The notes beneath the pieces were generated by a model, which made no database searches, had not been told where the DNA came from, and saw only the letters and a program-made list of their open reading frames with translations. The translations under genes were made by a program, and so were the position numbers. Shown here in pieces: positions 26,084-32,820 of a stretch of DNA of 64,000 bases (positions are counted from its first letter, which is position 1; the number at the start of each line of letters is the position of its first letter). Where the stretch lies: positions 33,024-97,023 of IMG/VR virus record IMGVR_UViG_3300020581_000008. One strand, 5' to 3'. The DNA comes from a virus.

Positions 26084-26113
26084 GGTGTCCTCCGACAATA
26101 CCCCGGCGGCAAC

Positions 26114-26591
26114 GGCCTACGGCTTGCGCCTGGCAAGGTGGGCCGCCAGCGCGCTGCGCACCGGGGTAACGTTGGGCCAGTTGTGGGTAACTGCCAGGCG
26201 CCCCACCAAAGGCGAGCGTACCAGTTTGCGGCTGCGATGACAAGTGCAGCCGTTACCGTGTTAGGGTGTATAGCAGGAGAAGATTTAGTGGAGGGCGCCA
26301 AGCTTTTGAGGGCCTGGCGCCCGGCCAACCGGACGGGTTGGTTGCAAGCCGAGGGGAATACTACCAGGATGCTACCCAGAGTGCAAGTCTCAAACTGCAT
26401 CCAGGAGTTGCATGGGCCACGAGCGGCGGCGGCCCACGAGTGGAGCGACCAGGAAACCCGGGCTCCGGGCCGATAATAGATTCGGCGCGAAACCCCTACG
26501 TCCCGGTCACGGCACGGCCGAAAGGCCGCCATTGTACTAACTGGCTGCTCCGCCCGCCTCCCCTCAAATGCCAAGGGAAGGGGTGTAGGCC
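26114..26591 (+). ncRNA. Putative structured RNA or long leader
   Basis: The 508 bases between the inverted secreted-protein gene and the lysis genes hold no convincing gene. GGCCTAC (26114-26120) can pair with GTAGGCC (26585-26591), closing the whole region. Inside are a 10-base stem (26126-26135 with 26192-26201) interleaved with GGTGGG (26137-26142) pairing CCCACC (26202-26207), which is an H-type pseudoknot order; CGGCTGC/GCAGCCG (26229-26252); an 8-base stem GGGCGCCA/TGGCGCCC (26293-26322); CCAACC/GGTTGG (26325-26341); TGGGCC/GGCCCA (26413-26436); CCCGG/CCGGG (26457-26469); and a GAAA-capped hairpin (26515-26528). No match to tmRNA, RNase P or a group I core is recognised. Either strand is possible. 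High GC raises the chance-stem rate. Confidence 0.5.
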
Positions 26592-26921
26592 ATGGGACAA
26601 GGAATCGCTGACCACTTGGCGCTGATTGCACTCGGCACGCTGGCAACACAGTTGGTGCTCGGGTTCATCGCGTTCTATGGCTTTTACGCCGTCGGTAGGC
26701 GCATTATATCGGTGGAGATACCGGGTGTCATCTCCAACGTCAACGAGCGCATGGAGAAGTTCGAGCGCGGGTTGGAAACGCTGCACAAAGATCTAGTGGA
26801 ATTGCGCCGGGACTTCGCAGCGTTCCGCGAGACGGCGGCCGAGCGCCAAGGGCTGCTCCAAACGCTGAACGAAAGAATCAAATGGATGGAAGACGCAAAG
26901 CGGAGAACGCCGCGGAGTTAA
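26592..26921 (+). CDS. Membrane protein with coiled coil, lysis module
   Basis: A 109-residue protein with an N-terminal hydrophobic segment (ALGTLATQLVLGFIAFYGFYAV) followed by a charged helix (NERMEKFERGLETLHKDLVELRR) typical of a coiled coil. This topology, one membrane span plus a long helix, is seen in spanin- or holin-accessory proteins. The stem that may close the preceding RNA region ends directly before the ATG. It starts a run of small membrane-associated genes, so a lysis-related role is likely. Confidence 0.6.
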   Translation: MGQGIADHLALIALGTLATQLVLGFIAFYGFYAVGRRIISVEIPGVISNVNERMEKFERGLETLHKDLVELRRDFAAFRETAAERQGLLQTLNERIKWMEDAKRRTPRS

Positions 26922-26924
26922 GGC

Positions 26925-27272
26925 ATGGAGCCGCAACCGCAGCCAGTGCACCTCGAAGCAAGGCTCGAGGTCAAGGGAATGGTGATGCCGGCGTGGTTTT
27001 GCATGGTTTTGATAGGTGCTTTTGTGCTAGCGGTAGCAACTATGTTGATCGGCGCCGCGACGATCAGCGCACAAACTAGGGAGATGCGCGTGCTTGAATT
27101 GCATGTCCAGGACATCGAAAGCGTTTTGATACGGGCCGGTATCGCGCGGCGTAGCGATTTCGCCGCTTGGGTCAACGGTCAAGTAAAGGCGCGCGATGAG
27201 CAAGATAGCGATAGCGGCGCCGTTAGTATTAAGCCGCATACACAGAGCAACGCAGGAGGCGGGAGGCGTTGA
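26925..27272 (+). CDS. Small membrane protein
   Basis: A 115-residue protein with a single strong hydrophobic segment (WFCMVLIGAFVLAVATMLIGAA) near residues 23-46, then a helical part (MRVLELHVQDIESVLIRAGI) and a polar tail. The gene follows the previous one by 3 bases with GGAG upstream. It is probably part of the lysis or envelope-interaction module. No family is recognised. Confidence 0.6.
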   Translation: MEPQPQPVHLEARLEVKGMVMPAWFCMVLIGAFVLAVATMLIGAATISAQTREMRVLELHVQDIESVLIRAGIARRSDFAAWVNGQVKARDEQDSDSGAVSIKPHTQSNAGGGRR

Positions 27273-27291
27273 CAATGTGGGGAGATGTAAA

Positions 27292-27666
27292 ATGTCTGGC
27301 GCACGTTGTAAAGAGATCATCGACAACCTCGCGACAATTGCCGCGGCAGCCATCTACTACCAGCACCAGCCGCAACAGTCCGGGCTACTGGAAAGCCACG
27401 AGCAGGTGGCTCCTGCCGATCTACAACTGATCTGCATGAAGTGCATGTGCCTTGGGCCTACGACCGCGCTAGTGGGCAGCAGCAGCGGTGCGTACGTAGT
27501 CCAACAGGATGACGTGGACAAGATCTCGGTGGCATGTGCAGGCGTGGTGGCGGCCTTCAAGACACGCGCACGCGCCACCATTCATGCGGCAGCCGTAGCG
27601 TTCGGCGCCGCTGTGGACCAACTGCTGACGGAGTATGGCTACCCGCCGGCAGGCGCGGGCACCTGA
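27292..27666 (+). CDS. Hypothetical protein upstream of PAS gene
   Basis: A 124-residue protein. The ATG at 27292 is preferred because GGGGAGA precedes it and earlier in-frame starts overlap the gene before. It is helical and rich in Ala, with a central CMKCMCLGP Cys cluster. No membrane segment is evident. The stop overlaps the start of the PAS gene (TGATG), so the two are coupled. Confidence 0.6.
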   Translation: MSGARCKEIIDNLATIAAAAIYYQHQPQQSGLLESHEQVAPADLQLICMKCMCLGPTTALVGSSSGAYVVQQDDVDKISVACAGVVAAFKTRARATIHAAAVAFGAAVDQLLTEYGYPPAGAGT

Positions 27667-28040
27667 TGGCCGTTCGCGCCCTCCCTGACCCGGAGCTGCT
27701 CGCCGAGATCGTCGAGTCGCTACCCGACGCGGTAGTCATCGCCGACCGCAGCGGCACGATCGTCCTCGCCAACCGGCAACTTGAGCTGCTCTTCGGCCAC
27801 CCCCGTGCCCACATGCTCGGTAAGCCGGTCGAGTCGCTTCTGCCGGAGGCCCTGCGCGAGCGCCACCAATCGCACTTTGCCGGCTTCGCGAAGGACCCGC
27901 GGGTGCGCCCAATGGGCGTCGGCCTTACCCTGACAGCCGTCAACCGCAGCGGCGAGGAGTTTCCGGTCGAGATCAACCTGGCGCCACTGGTGGTGACCGA
28001 GGGAATCTACTTCTGTGCGGTGATCCGAAAGAAGGCGTAG
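27666..28040 (+). CDS. Stand-alone PAS-domain protein
   Basis: A 124-residue protein that is essentially one PAS domain: LVESLPDAVVIADRSGTIVLANRQLELLFG-type N-cap, then MLGKPVESLLPEALRERH, then LTAVNRSGEEFPVEINLAP and a final strand IYFCAVIRKKA. PAS folds bind small ligands or cofactors and signal to a partner. No output domain is attached. The gene overlaps both neighbours by one base (TGATG upstream, TAGTG downstream), linking its expression tightly to the holin-like gene that follows. A role in sensing a cue for lysis is inference. PAS proteins are unusual in phages. Confidence 0.8.
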   Translation: MAVRALPDPELLAEIVESLPDAVVIADRSGTIVLANRQLELLFGHPRAHMLGKPVESLLPEALRERHQSHFAGFAKDPRVRPMGVGLTLTAVNRSGEEFPVEINLAPLVVTEGIYFCAVIRKKA

Positions 28041-28402
28041 TGGCCGAAACATTCGAGCTGTCGGGCTGGGGCGAGTTGAAGGAGCGCATCAACCGCGACA
28101 TCGGCCGGGTAGAGGCCGCTCAGGAGAGGATTGAAAGATCGGTGCAGGACGTGCGCGAACTCATCGGCTCCAAGATCGACGCCTTCCGTAAGGAAGAACT
28201 CGAAAAACTGCGCGGTGAACAGCAGCGAGAGGCCGAACGCGCCCGCAAGCTGGCGGAGGATCTCGAAGACAAGCTCTCCAAGCTTGCGACCCAGACCGCC
28301 GCGCAGATCTCGGCGCTCCAAGTCAAGGCAGGTGTCTGGGGCGCGCTCGCCGGCGGAATCCCGGTAGCGGTCATGGTCCTCTGGCAGGCACTCAAACACT
28401 AG
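28040..28402 (+). CDS. XhlA/holin-like coiled-coil membrane protein
   Basis: A 120-residue protein, GTG start overlapping the PAS stop. A long N-terminal coiled coil (about residues 8-88, for example RKEELEKLRGEQQREAERAR) leads to a single C-terminal membrane span (VWGALAGGIPVAVMVLWQAL). This layout is that of XhlA-type hemolysin/holin-accessory proteins, which tether to the membrane and assist holins. It may be the effector coupled to the PAS sensor. Confidence 0.65.
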   Translation: MAETFELSGWGELKERINRDIGRVEAAQERIERSVQDVRELIGSKIDAFRKEELEKLRGEQQREAERARKLAEDLEDKLSKLATQTAAQISALQVKAGVWGALAGGIPVAVMVLWQALKH

Positions 28403-28418
28403 GGAAAGGAGAAGGGCC

Positions 28419-28571
28419 ATGGGGGTTCTGCTCGTCGTTGTCCTGTTACTCCTGCTTTTTGGCGGCGGTTGGGGTGGTTACCGCCAGTGGGGGCCGCGTG
28501 GCGGCATCGGCATCGTCGGGATCGTCTTGTTGGTGTTGCTGTTGCTCTGGGCCTTCGGCGCCCTACGCTAA
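28419..28571 (+). CDS. 50-residue double-span membrane peptide (DUF3309-like)
   Basis: MGVLLVVVLLLLLFGGG is followed by a short GYRQWGPRGG loop and a second span IGIVGIVLLVLLLLW. The two-helix hairpin with a Gly-rich turn resembles DUF3309-type small membrane proteins and small holins. GGAGAAGGG lies just upstream. Good candidate for a membrane-perforating or modulating peptide in the lysis module. Confidence 0.65.
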   Translation: MGVLLVVVLLLLLFGGGWGGYRQWGPRGGIGIVGIVLLVLLLLWAFGALR

Positions 28572-28588
28572 AAGGGGGGGGGTACACA

Positions 28589-28780
28589 ATGAGACATACC
28601 ACAGTCCCACCGCCGCACCGTCCGCATCACAAACAGCCGCCGGTTGCGCCACCACTAGACCACGAGCGCGAGCGGGCCGAGGTACTGGCACGCGAGGCGG
28701 CCGAACGCGAGCAGGCACGTACCACCGCGCCGCAGTGCTGGTGGCGCCGGTTGTGGTGGTGGCTCACCAACGCATGGTAA
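28589..28780 (+). CDS. Trp-rich small protein
   Basis: A 63-residue protein with a His/Pro-rich N-terminus, a charged helix (DHERERAEVLAREAAEREQA) and a Trp-rich end (CWWRRLWWWLTNAW) that should sit at a membrane surface. It begins after a run of nine or more G residues that provides a ribosome-binding site. Likely membrane-associated accessory protein; no family known. Confidence 0.55.
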   Translation: MRHTTVPPPHRPHHKQPPVAPPLDHERERAEVLAREAAEREQARTTAPQCWWRRLWWWLTNAW

Positions 28781-28799
28781 CGAAAGGGGGCAACACGCG

Positions 28800-28970
28800 A
28801 TGCATTACTTGAGCTGGTTTGCGTTTTTCGGCTTCTTGCTCACGGGTTGGTTCGGTGTCCAGCACGTCGGGACTTCGAATCCCCTCACGACGCGTGGCAT
28901 CGTAGCGCTGGCGGTCTTCGTTGTGGCAGTGGTGCTGTACCTGCTGCTTGTCATCCACGGCGGCGCCTGA
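28800..28970 (+). CDS. 56-residue two-span membrane protein
   Basis: Two hydrophobic segments (YLSWFAFFGFLLTGWFGV and IVALAVFVVAVVLYLLLVI) are separated by a short polar loop. AAAGGGGG precedes the ATG. The size and hairpin topology fit a small holin or antiholin. It lies between other small membrane genes in the lysis region. Confidence 0.6.
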   Translation: MHYLSWFAFFGFLLTGWFGVQHVGTSNPLTTRGIVALAVFVVAVVLYLLLVIHGGA

Positions 28971-29013
28971 CGGCTATCAGCGGCAGCCTAAAGGCCACGG
29001 GAGGAACCAAGCG

Positions 29014-29481
29014 ATGCGTATAGGCAGCAGTACCACCACCATAGCGGCAGCTCTACTGCTCGCCCTGCTGGCCGCGCCAGCGGGCCTGTGGGCGCAGGCG
29101 GCCCCTAGTGGCCTGTCGGCCATAGGGGGCACAGTCTTCGCCAGCGGCAGGGGCAACCCACAAGCGGGAATCGGCTATCCGCTGGCCGAATGGGCCAGCA
29201 TCTTCGGGCGCGGCCATGCAGGTTGGGGCCACGGCACCGTCGAGGGCATCGTCACGACCACGGACGTGGGGATCGGGCTCGGACACCGGTTTGAGGATTT
29301 TCTGTCCGGCCAGGGACAGCGCGTGTCGTTTACCATCGGGCCGGCCTATACGGTCCGCTGGAAAGCAACGCGTGCAGGGAGCGGCGGCCTACGCGGTGGC
29401 ACCCTCGGGATCTTCGCCACGGTTGCGTTGCGGGCGCCAAACCCCGCGCTTGCGCCGGCCGCACCGCCGGCAGAAAAATAA
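29014..29481 (+). CDS. Secreted or outer-membrane-type protein
   Basis: A 155-residue protein with a signal peptide (TTIAAALLLALLAAPAGLWAQA) and a mature part made of alternating Gly-rich strands (GIGYPLAEWASIFGRGHAGWG, then RVSFTIGPAYTVRWKA, then GGTLGIFATVALR), the pattern of a small beta barrel. GGGAGGAA precedes the ATG. It is probably exported and may modify the host envelope. No family is recognised. Confidence 0.6.
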   Translation: MRIGSSTTTIAAALLLALLAAPAGLWAQAAPSGLSAIGGTVFASGRGNPQAGIGYPLAEWASIFGRGHAGWGHGTVEGIVTTTDVGIGLGHRFEDFLSGQGQRVSFTIGPAYTVRWKATRAGSGGLRGGTLGIFATVALRAPNPALAPAAPPAEK

Positions 29482-29500
29482 GAGAGAGAGGGCATTCCCC

Positions 29501-30667
29501 ATGCCACAGGCGAAACAGGCGAAACTAGAACACATACGGCAAGCGGCGCTGGCGCCGCTCTGCCTCGGCCAACAGGATCCCCCCACGGTCGATGTCCCAG
29601 ACGGGGAGCCGATCGCCATCAACCCGCCACCGCCGGTTGTCTACAGTGGCCTGCAAGGGACAATCAACCAGTGGTTCCTGCGGCTGGTGGCCGCCATTGT
29701 GGTGGCGCGCCGCTGGCCGGCGCTTTTCTCCCGCGTTACGGCCGCCACTGAGTTGCTAGCCTTTCTCGCGTTGCAGCGCACGCTTGGGCACCAGTGCGTC
29801 AATGCGACAGCTTTTGACGGGCAAGAACCGTGGCCGCCCGAGCCGCACAACCACCTGCACCTGAGCGCGGCGGCTGCCGCCCTCTACGAGGCCATGCGGC
29901 ACGGGCCTGCGGAAGTGCTGTCGGCCATCATCGATTGGTGGGCTGTCCACTTCCTTGGGATTTCGTACTACTGGACGCCGGGACATGGTTTCGCAACGCC
30001 ATGCGGTAGGGCACTTTCTCTTCCCCCCCAATGGATATGGGACGCTAGGGCGTACGCCTTGGTGATGCTGGGCGAGGATGGAGACGCCGCCAAGGCGCGG
30101 TATGGCAACCCAGCGCCCCCCTCGCGGCCAGCATGGGAGCTGTTCCGCCAATGTTTTGCGCAGTTTCCTGCGATCCGGGAGCGGATGAAGTCCATAGAGC
30201 TAAAGCTAACGACTCCCGTGCGCCTGTGGAAATCGCCAAACGGCGACTTCGCCGCCATCCTGACGGAGGATTCACCCTCGATTTTCATGCCTTGCGCTGG
30301 TGTCGTGGTCCAGGGCGGTAAGATCGTAAAGAGCGAGCGCAAGGTGGGGGACTTCGTTATCCCGCCTGGGGAGCCTACGATCATCGGTGCCGGCGGTACG
30401 GCACTGCCCCCCCCGGCGCCGCCGCCGCAAGGGCCACCGCCTGCTGCTGACAACACAGCAGCCCTCAAGGCCATCTCGGCACAGATCGCCGCATGGCACC
30501 TGCCCGACAAGCAGAGCTTCGACCTATTGCGCGCCAAGCAAGCGGCGCTGGTGGCCGAACTAGCCGCCGGCACGCCGACGCGCCCGCTGGCCGCTATCGC
30601 GGCCGACGTAGCGTCCTTCGGCGCATGGGCGCACGAGCTAGCAGACAAGATCCGCGCGCTGGGTTAG
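29501..30667 (+). CDS. Hypothetical protein, last gene of late operon
   Basis: A 388-residue protein of unknown function. The start at 29501 follows an AGAGAGAGGG stretch. Features: a Pro-rich start, a hydrophobic helix (LRLVAAIVVARRWPALFS), an EPHNHLHLSAAAAALYEAM motif with clustered His, a Trp-rich part (DWWAVHFLGISYYWTPG), a Pro-rich linker near residues 300-320 and a helical C-terminal domain. The His cluster could bind metal. It precedes the terminator at 30685-30717. Confidence 0.6.
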   Translation: MPQAKQAKLEHIRQAALAPLCLGQQDPPTVDVPDGEPIAINPPPPVVYSGLQGTINQWFLRLVAAIVVARRWPALFSRVTAATELLAFLALQRTLGHQCVNATAFDGQEPWPPEPHNHLHLSAAAAALYEAMRHGPAEVLSAIIDWWAVHFLGISYYWTPGHGFATPCGRALSLPPQWIWDARAYALVMLGEDGDAAKARYGNPAPPSRPAWELFRQCFAQFPAIRERMKSIELKLTTPVRLWKSPNGDFAAILTEDSPSIFMPCAGVVVQGGKIVKSERKVGDFVIPPGEPTIIGAGGTALPPPAPPPQGPPPAADNTAALKAISAQIAAWHLPDKQSFDLLRAKQAALVAELAAGTPTRPLAAIAADVASFGAWAHELADKIRALG

Positions 30668-30684
30668 GGCCGGAAGGGTAGGGG

Positions 30685-30717
30685 GGCCGGCCCCGTGCAG
30701 GGAGCCGGCCTCTTTTT
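30685..30717 (+). terminator. Rho-independent terminator of the late operon
   Basis: GGCCGGC (30685-30691) pairs with GCCGGCC (30704-30710), continued inside by CCC/GGG with a bulged A, and is followed by TCTTTTTG. It lies 18 bases after the last plus-strand late gene and separates it from the convergent minus-strand operon. On the minus strand no T-run follows, so termination is directional. Confidence 0.85.
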
Positions 30718-30803
30718 GCTTGCGGTTAGGTGTTGCGGGTGTTGGAGCGTTGTGCGCAGCAGTTACCCGCTGGTGCTAGCAGCGGAGGCGGGGGGTACGA
30801 CGC

Positions 30804-31832
30804 TTAGTGTATCACCTGCGCGCTGCCTGGCAGCGCGATCATCGGGACGGGCGATGCGCCGCCGCCAATGTAGAGCGGGTATTTCCCATCCCACTTTGAC
30901 TGTAGGATCTCTAGCCGCTTCCATTCAAGCAAGGTGGGGGTGATGGACGAGGTAAGCGCGGCATTCGCCCTTGCTTCGCCCTCGGCAACCGCCACCCGCT
31001 TGTTGGCCTCGGCCTGCGACACTTTCAGCTCATTTACCGCCTGCTCTGCCTTCTGCACCGCCGCTACCTTGGCGTTGATCGCCTGCTGGATCTCGGGCGG
31101 ATAATGCAGCTTCCCGATGATGCCCAGCTGTTCGATAGTCAAGCCGTATTGGGCAGTCATCTGGCTTAGTAGCGCGAGCACGGCATGTTCGTAGGCAGCG
31201 CGTTTCGTGCTATTGATCTCGTCGGCCGTGAAGTTACCCGAAAGGCGCCCAAACGCGATACGGGCCGTGTTGTGCAGGAACCCGTCAGTGAACGTTTTCA
31301 GATCATCGCTACGGAACTTGACATAGAACGCCGGCACGTCCTTGTCCACGAGGTGGTAGGAAAGCGATACGTCGGCGCCCACCACCATGTTGTCACTGGT
31401 GTTGAATGTGATCTCCTCGTTGGGGTTTCCCTCGGCGGCATCCTTGGACCACACGACGGTTTGCACGTATGTCGGATATTGGAAGACCGTCGATCCGAAC
31501 GGCATGTAGAAAACCCACCCGGTGGAGAGTGGCAGTTGGTTGACGCCGCGGTTGTCGCCTGCGTTCGATACCTTGATCCCCACATGGCCCGGGCCGATGC
31601 GCGTGCAGCCGGTAAGCAGCGGCACGAAAAGCGCCACCGCTACGAGGCGCAGCATCCACCGCCATGCGCTGGGAAAAACGGCGACACAGGCAGCGCACAG
31701 GCCGAGAATCAAAAAGATCCCCGCTGCATTCTCCGCGTCGTCGCGCTGGTTGAGTAACGGCAGTATGAGAGTAAACAGATAGGCGCACACCACCGCGCCC
31801 AGGATCATGCATGCGATTTTCAGCGGCCTCAT
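30804..31832 (-). CDS. SPFH/prohibitin-like membrane protein
   Basis: A 342-residue protein with two N-terminal hydrophobic segments (IACMILGAVVCAYLFTLIL and an Ala/Val-rich one near 40-55), a third ending in LLTGC near 70 that resembles a lipobox, then a band-7/SPFH domain (GPGHVGIKVSNAGDN through about residue 220, with VVGADVSLSYHLVD) and a helical region with the usual Ala/Glu-rich NAKVAAVQKAEQAVNELK. SPFH proteins form membrane-attached oligomeric cages. GGGAGGAG precedes the ATG. It is the last gene of the minus-strand operon. A role in remodelling the host membrane or protecting against proteases is possible. Confidence 0.75.
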   Translation of the reverse strand: MRPLKIACMILGAVVCAYLFTLILPLLNQRDDAENAAGIFLILGLCAACVAVFPSAWRWMLRLVAVALFVPLLTGCTRIGPGHVGIKVSNAGDNRGVNQLPLSTGWVFYMPFGSTVFQYPTYVQTVVWSKDAAEGNPNEEITFNTSDNMVVGADVSLSYHLVDKDVPAFYVKFRSDDLKTFTDGFLHNTARIAFGRLSGNFTADEINSTKRAAYEHAVLALLSQMTAQYGLTIEQLGIIGKLHYPPEIQQAINAKVAAVQKAEQAVNELKVSQAEANKRVAVAEGEARANAALTSSITPTLLEWKRLEILQSKWDGKYPLYIGGGASPVPMIALPGSAQVIH

Positions 31833-31946
31833 TTCGTCTGCTCCTCCCGTCTACATTTGCGGCCGGACTTGGCAACCGGCCCCGTGGTTTACGGCGGCCG
31901 AAGCCGCCGGCCTCGCCTCAAGCGTTCCTCTCCATCGGCCCCGAGC

Positions 31947-32189
31947 CTAAACGCACCTGGCGGTATCGCAATTTTTCAGCGAGCAGCCGTTCGTGCAGTC
32001 CGTGATGCAGGTTAGCCCCTGCGTGCACTGACAACTGATCGTGCAGCCGGCCCCCGTTCTGCAGTCTCCAGTCGCCGGGGGCTCCGACTGATCGCCGCAA
32101 CCGCCACGGGCCACTCTCAGAAGCGCCGTCCGATCCAACGCCCGGATGGTTTCCTTGTTGAGGCTGAGCCGCCTTCGGTTCTTCTTCAT
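31947..32189 (-). CDS. Class I lanthipeptide-like precursor peptide
   Basis: An 80-residue peptide. The leader, residues 1-30, reads KKNRRRLSLNKETIRALD and ends in VARGG, the leader signature (LSLNKETIR, hydrophobic helix, double glycine) of a class I lanthipeptide precursor family. The 50-residue core contains 10 Cys and 11 Ser/Thr, in alternation such as GCTISCQCTQG and CITDCTNGCS, suitable for many thioether rings. A strong site (GAGGAGAAGG) lies 3 bases before the ATG. No LanB, LanC or protease gene is in the window, so modification would need host enzymes or genes outside it. Ring formation is inferred, not visible; a disulphide-rich peptide is the alternative. Confidence 0.75.
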   Translation of the reverse strand: MKKNRRRLSLNKETIRALDRTALLRVARGGCGDQSEPPATGDCRTGAGCTISCQCTQGLTCITDCTNGCSLKNCDTARCV

Positions 32190-32273
32190 GTCCTTCTCCT
32201 CTCTTGTCGATCGAGCATTTGAGCGCTCGCGGAGGCCGCCCGCAGGCGGCTACCGTCAGGGCTCAAGCCTTTT

Positions 32274-32531
32274 TCAGCGGCATGTGTGCACAGCAAGGCT
32301 CACGAGTGCCAACGTACAGCGCAACTCGTTGCCCTCAACGTACGGGACATAGACCAACTGCTCCGCATCAAGTTGCACCTCGTCAACGCCAACGTCGGGC
32401 CGCGCGCGATACACCAGCGCGCCGCATAGCCGGCAAGCAACTGGCGCATAGCCTGCGATCCGCGGCCGCGCTAACGGCATGCGCGCCCCGCGCCGCGGCG
32501 CACTGCGCGTTCCGTTCTGTTCTTGCGCCAT
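32274..32531 (-). CDS. Putative small zinc-finger protein
   Basis: An 85-residue frame with CRLCGALVY, then a later Cys and a final HTC, a possible zinc-binding set, plus a beta-like middle (EQLVYVPYVEGNELRC). The ATG at 32531 lacks a clear ribosome-binding site, and a TTG three codons upstream is possible. Coding is plausible from the Cys spacing and its fit between neighbours, but it is among the less certain calls. Confidence 0.45.
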   Translation of the reverse strand: MAQEQNGTRSAPRRGARMPLARPRIAGYAPVACRLCGALVYRARPDVGVDEVQLDAEQLVYVPYVEGNELRCTLALVSLAVHTCR

Positions 32532-32634
32532 GCGCGCCAATCGACAAGGTAAGGGCAGCTACAAAAGTTTCTGTCCACCGCGCGGCGCCGGAGCCCAGAC
32601 CAGGGGCAGCGCTGGTGCCGGTTGTCATGTCCGT

Positions 32635-32820
32635 TCACGTCGGCCTCCGCTTTGGGTCTTCCCACTTGTAGTGCGTCGCCTTGAAGGCGCGGACCCGTAT
32701 TCGGTGGGGCCGCCGCGCGTCCCGTTGATTTTCCGTCTGGCACAGTTTACCGGGCCGCGCGCCGCACTTGGGGCACGCTGTCTCGACTTCGCACTGCCAC
32801 TGGTAGCGCGGTGTCATCAT
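32635..32820 (-). CDS. Zinc-finger protein
   Basis: A 61-residue protein with CPKCGARPGKLCQTENQRD followed by RRPHRIRVRAF, the pattern C-x2-C-x-A-x-x-G-x-x-C followed by a His/Arg helix seen in many small phage zinc fingers. The start (32820, or 32817) overlaps the TGA of the PurA-like gene. It probably binds nucleic acid or a host protein. Confidence 0.7.
   Translation of the reverse strand: MMTPRYQWQCEVETACPKCGARPGKLCQTENQRDARRPHRIRVRAFKATHYKWEDPKRRPT

Noticed and set aside
26266-26625. Plus-strand open frame across the structured region
   Set aside because: It has no ribosome-binding site or protein-like character and overlaps both the strong stems and the start of the next gene.
29216-29500. 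Upstream extension of the gene at 29501
   Set aside because: It would overlap the signal-peptide gene at 29014-29481 for most of its length; the ATG at 29501 follows that stop and has its own AGAGAGGG site.
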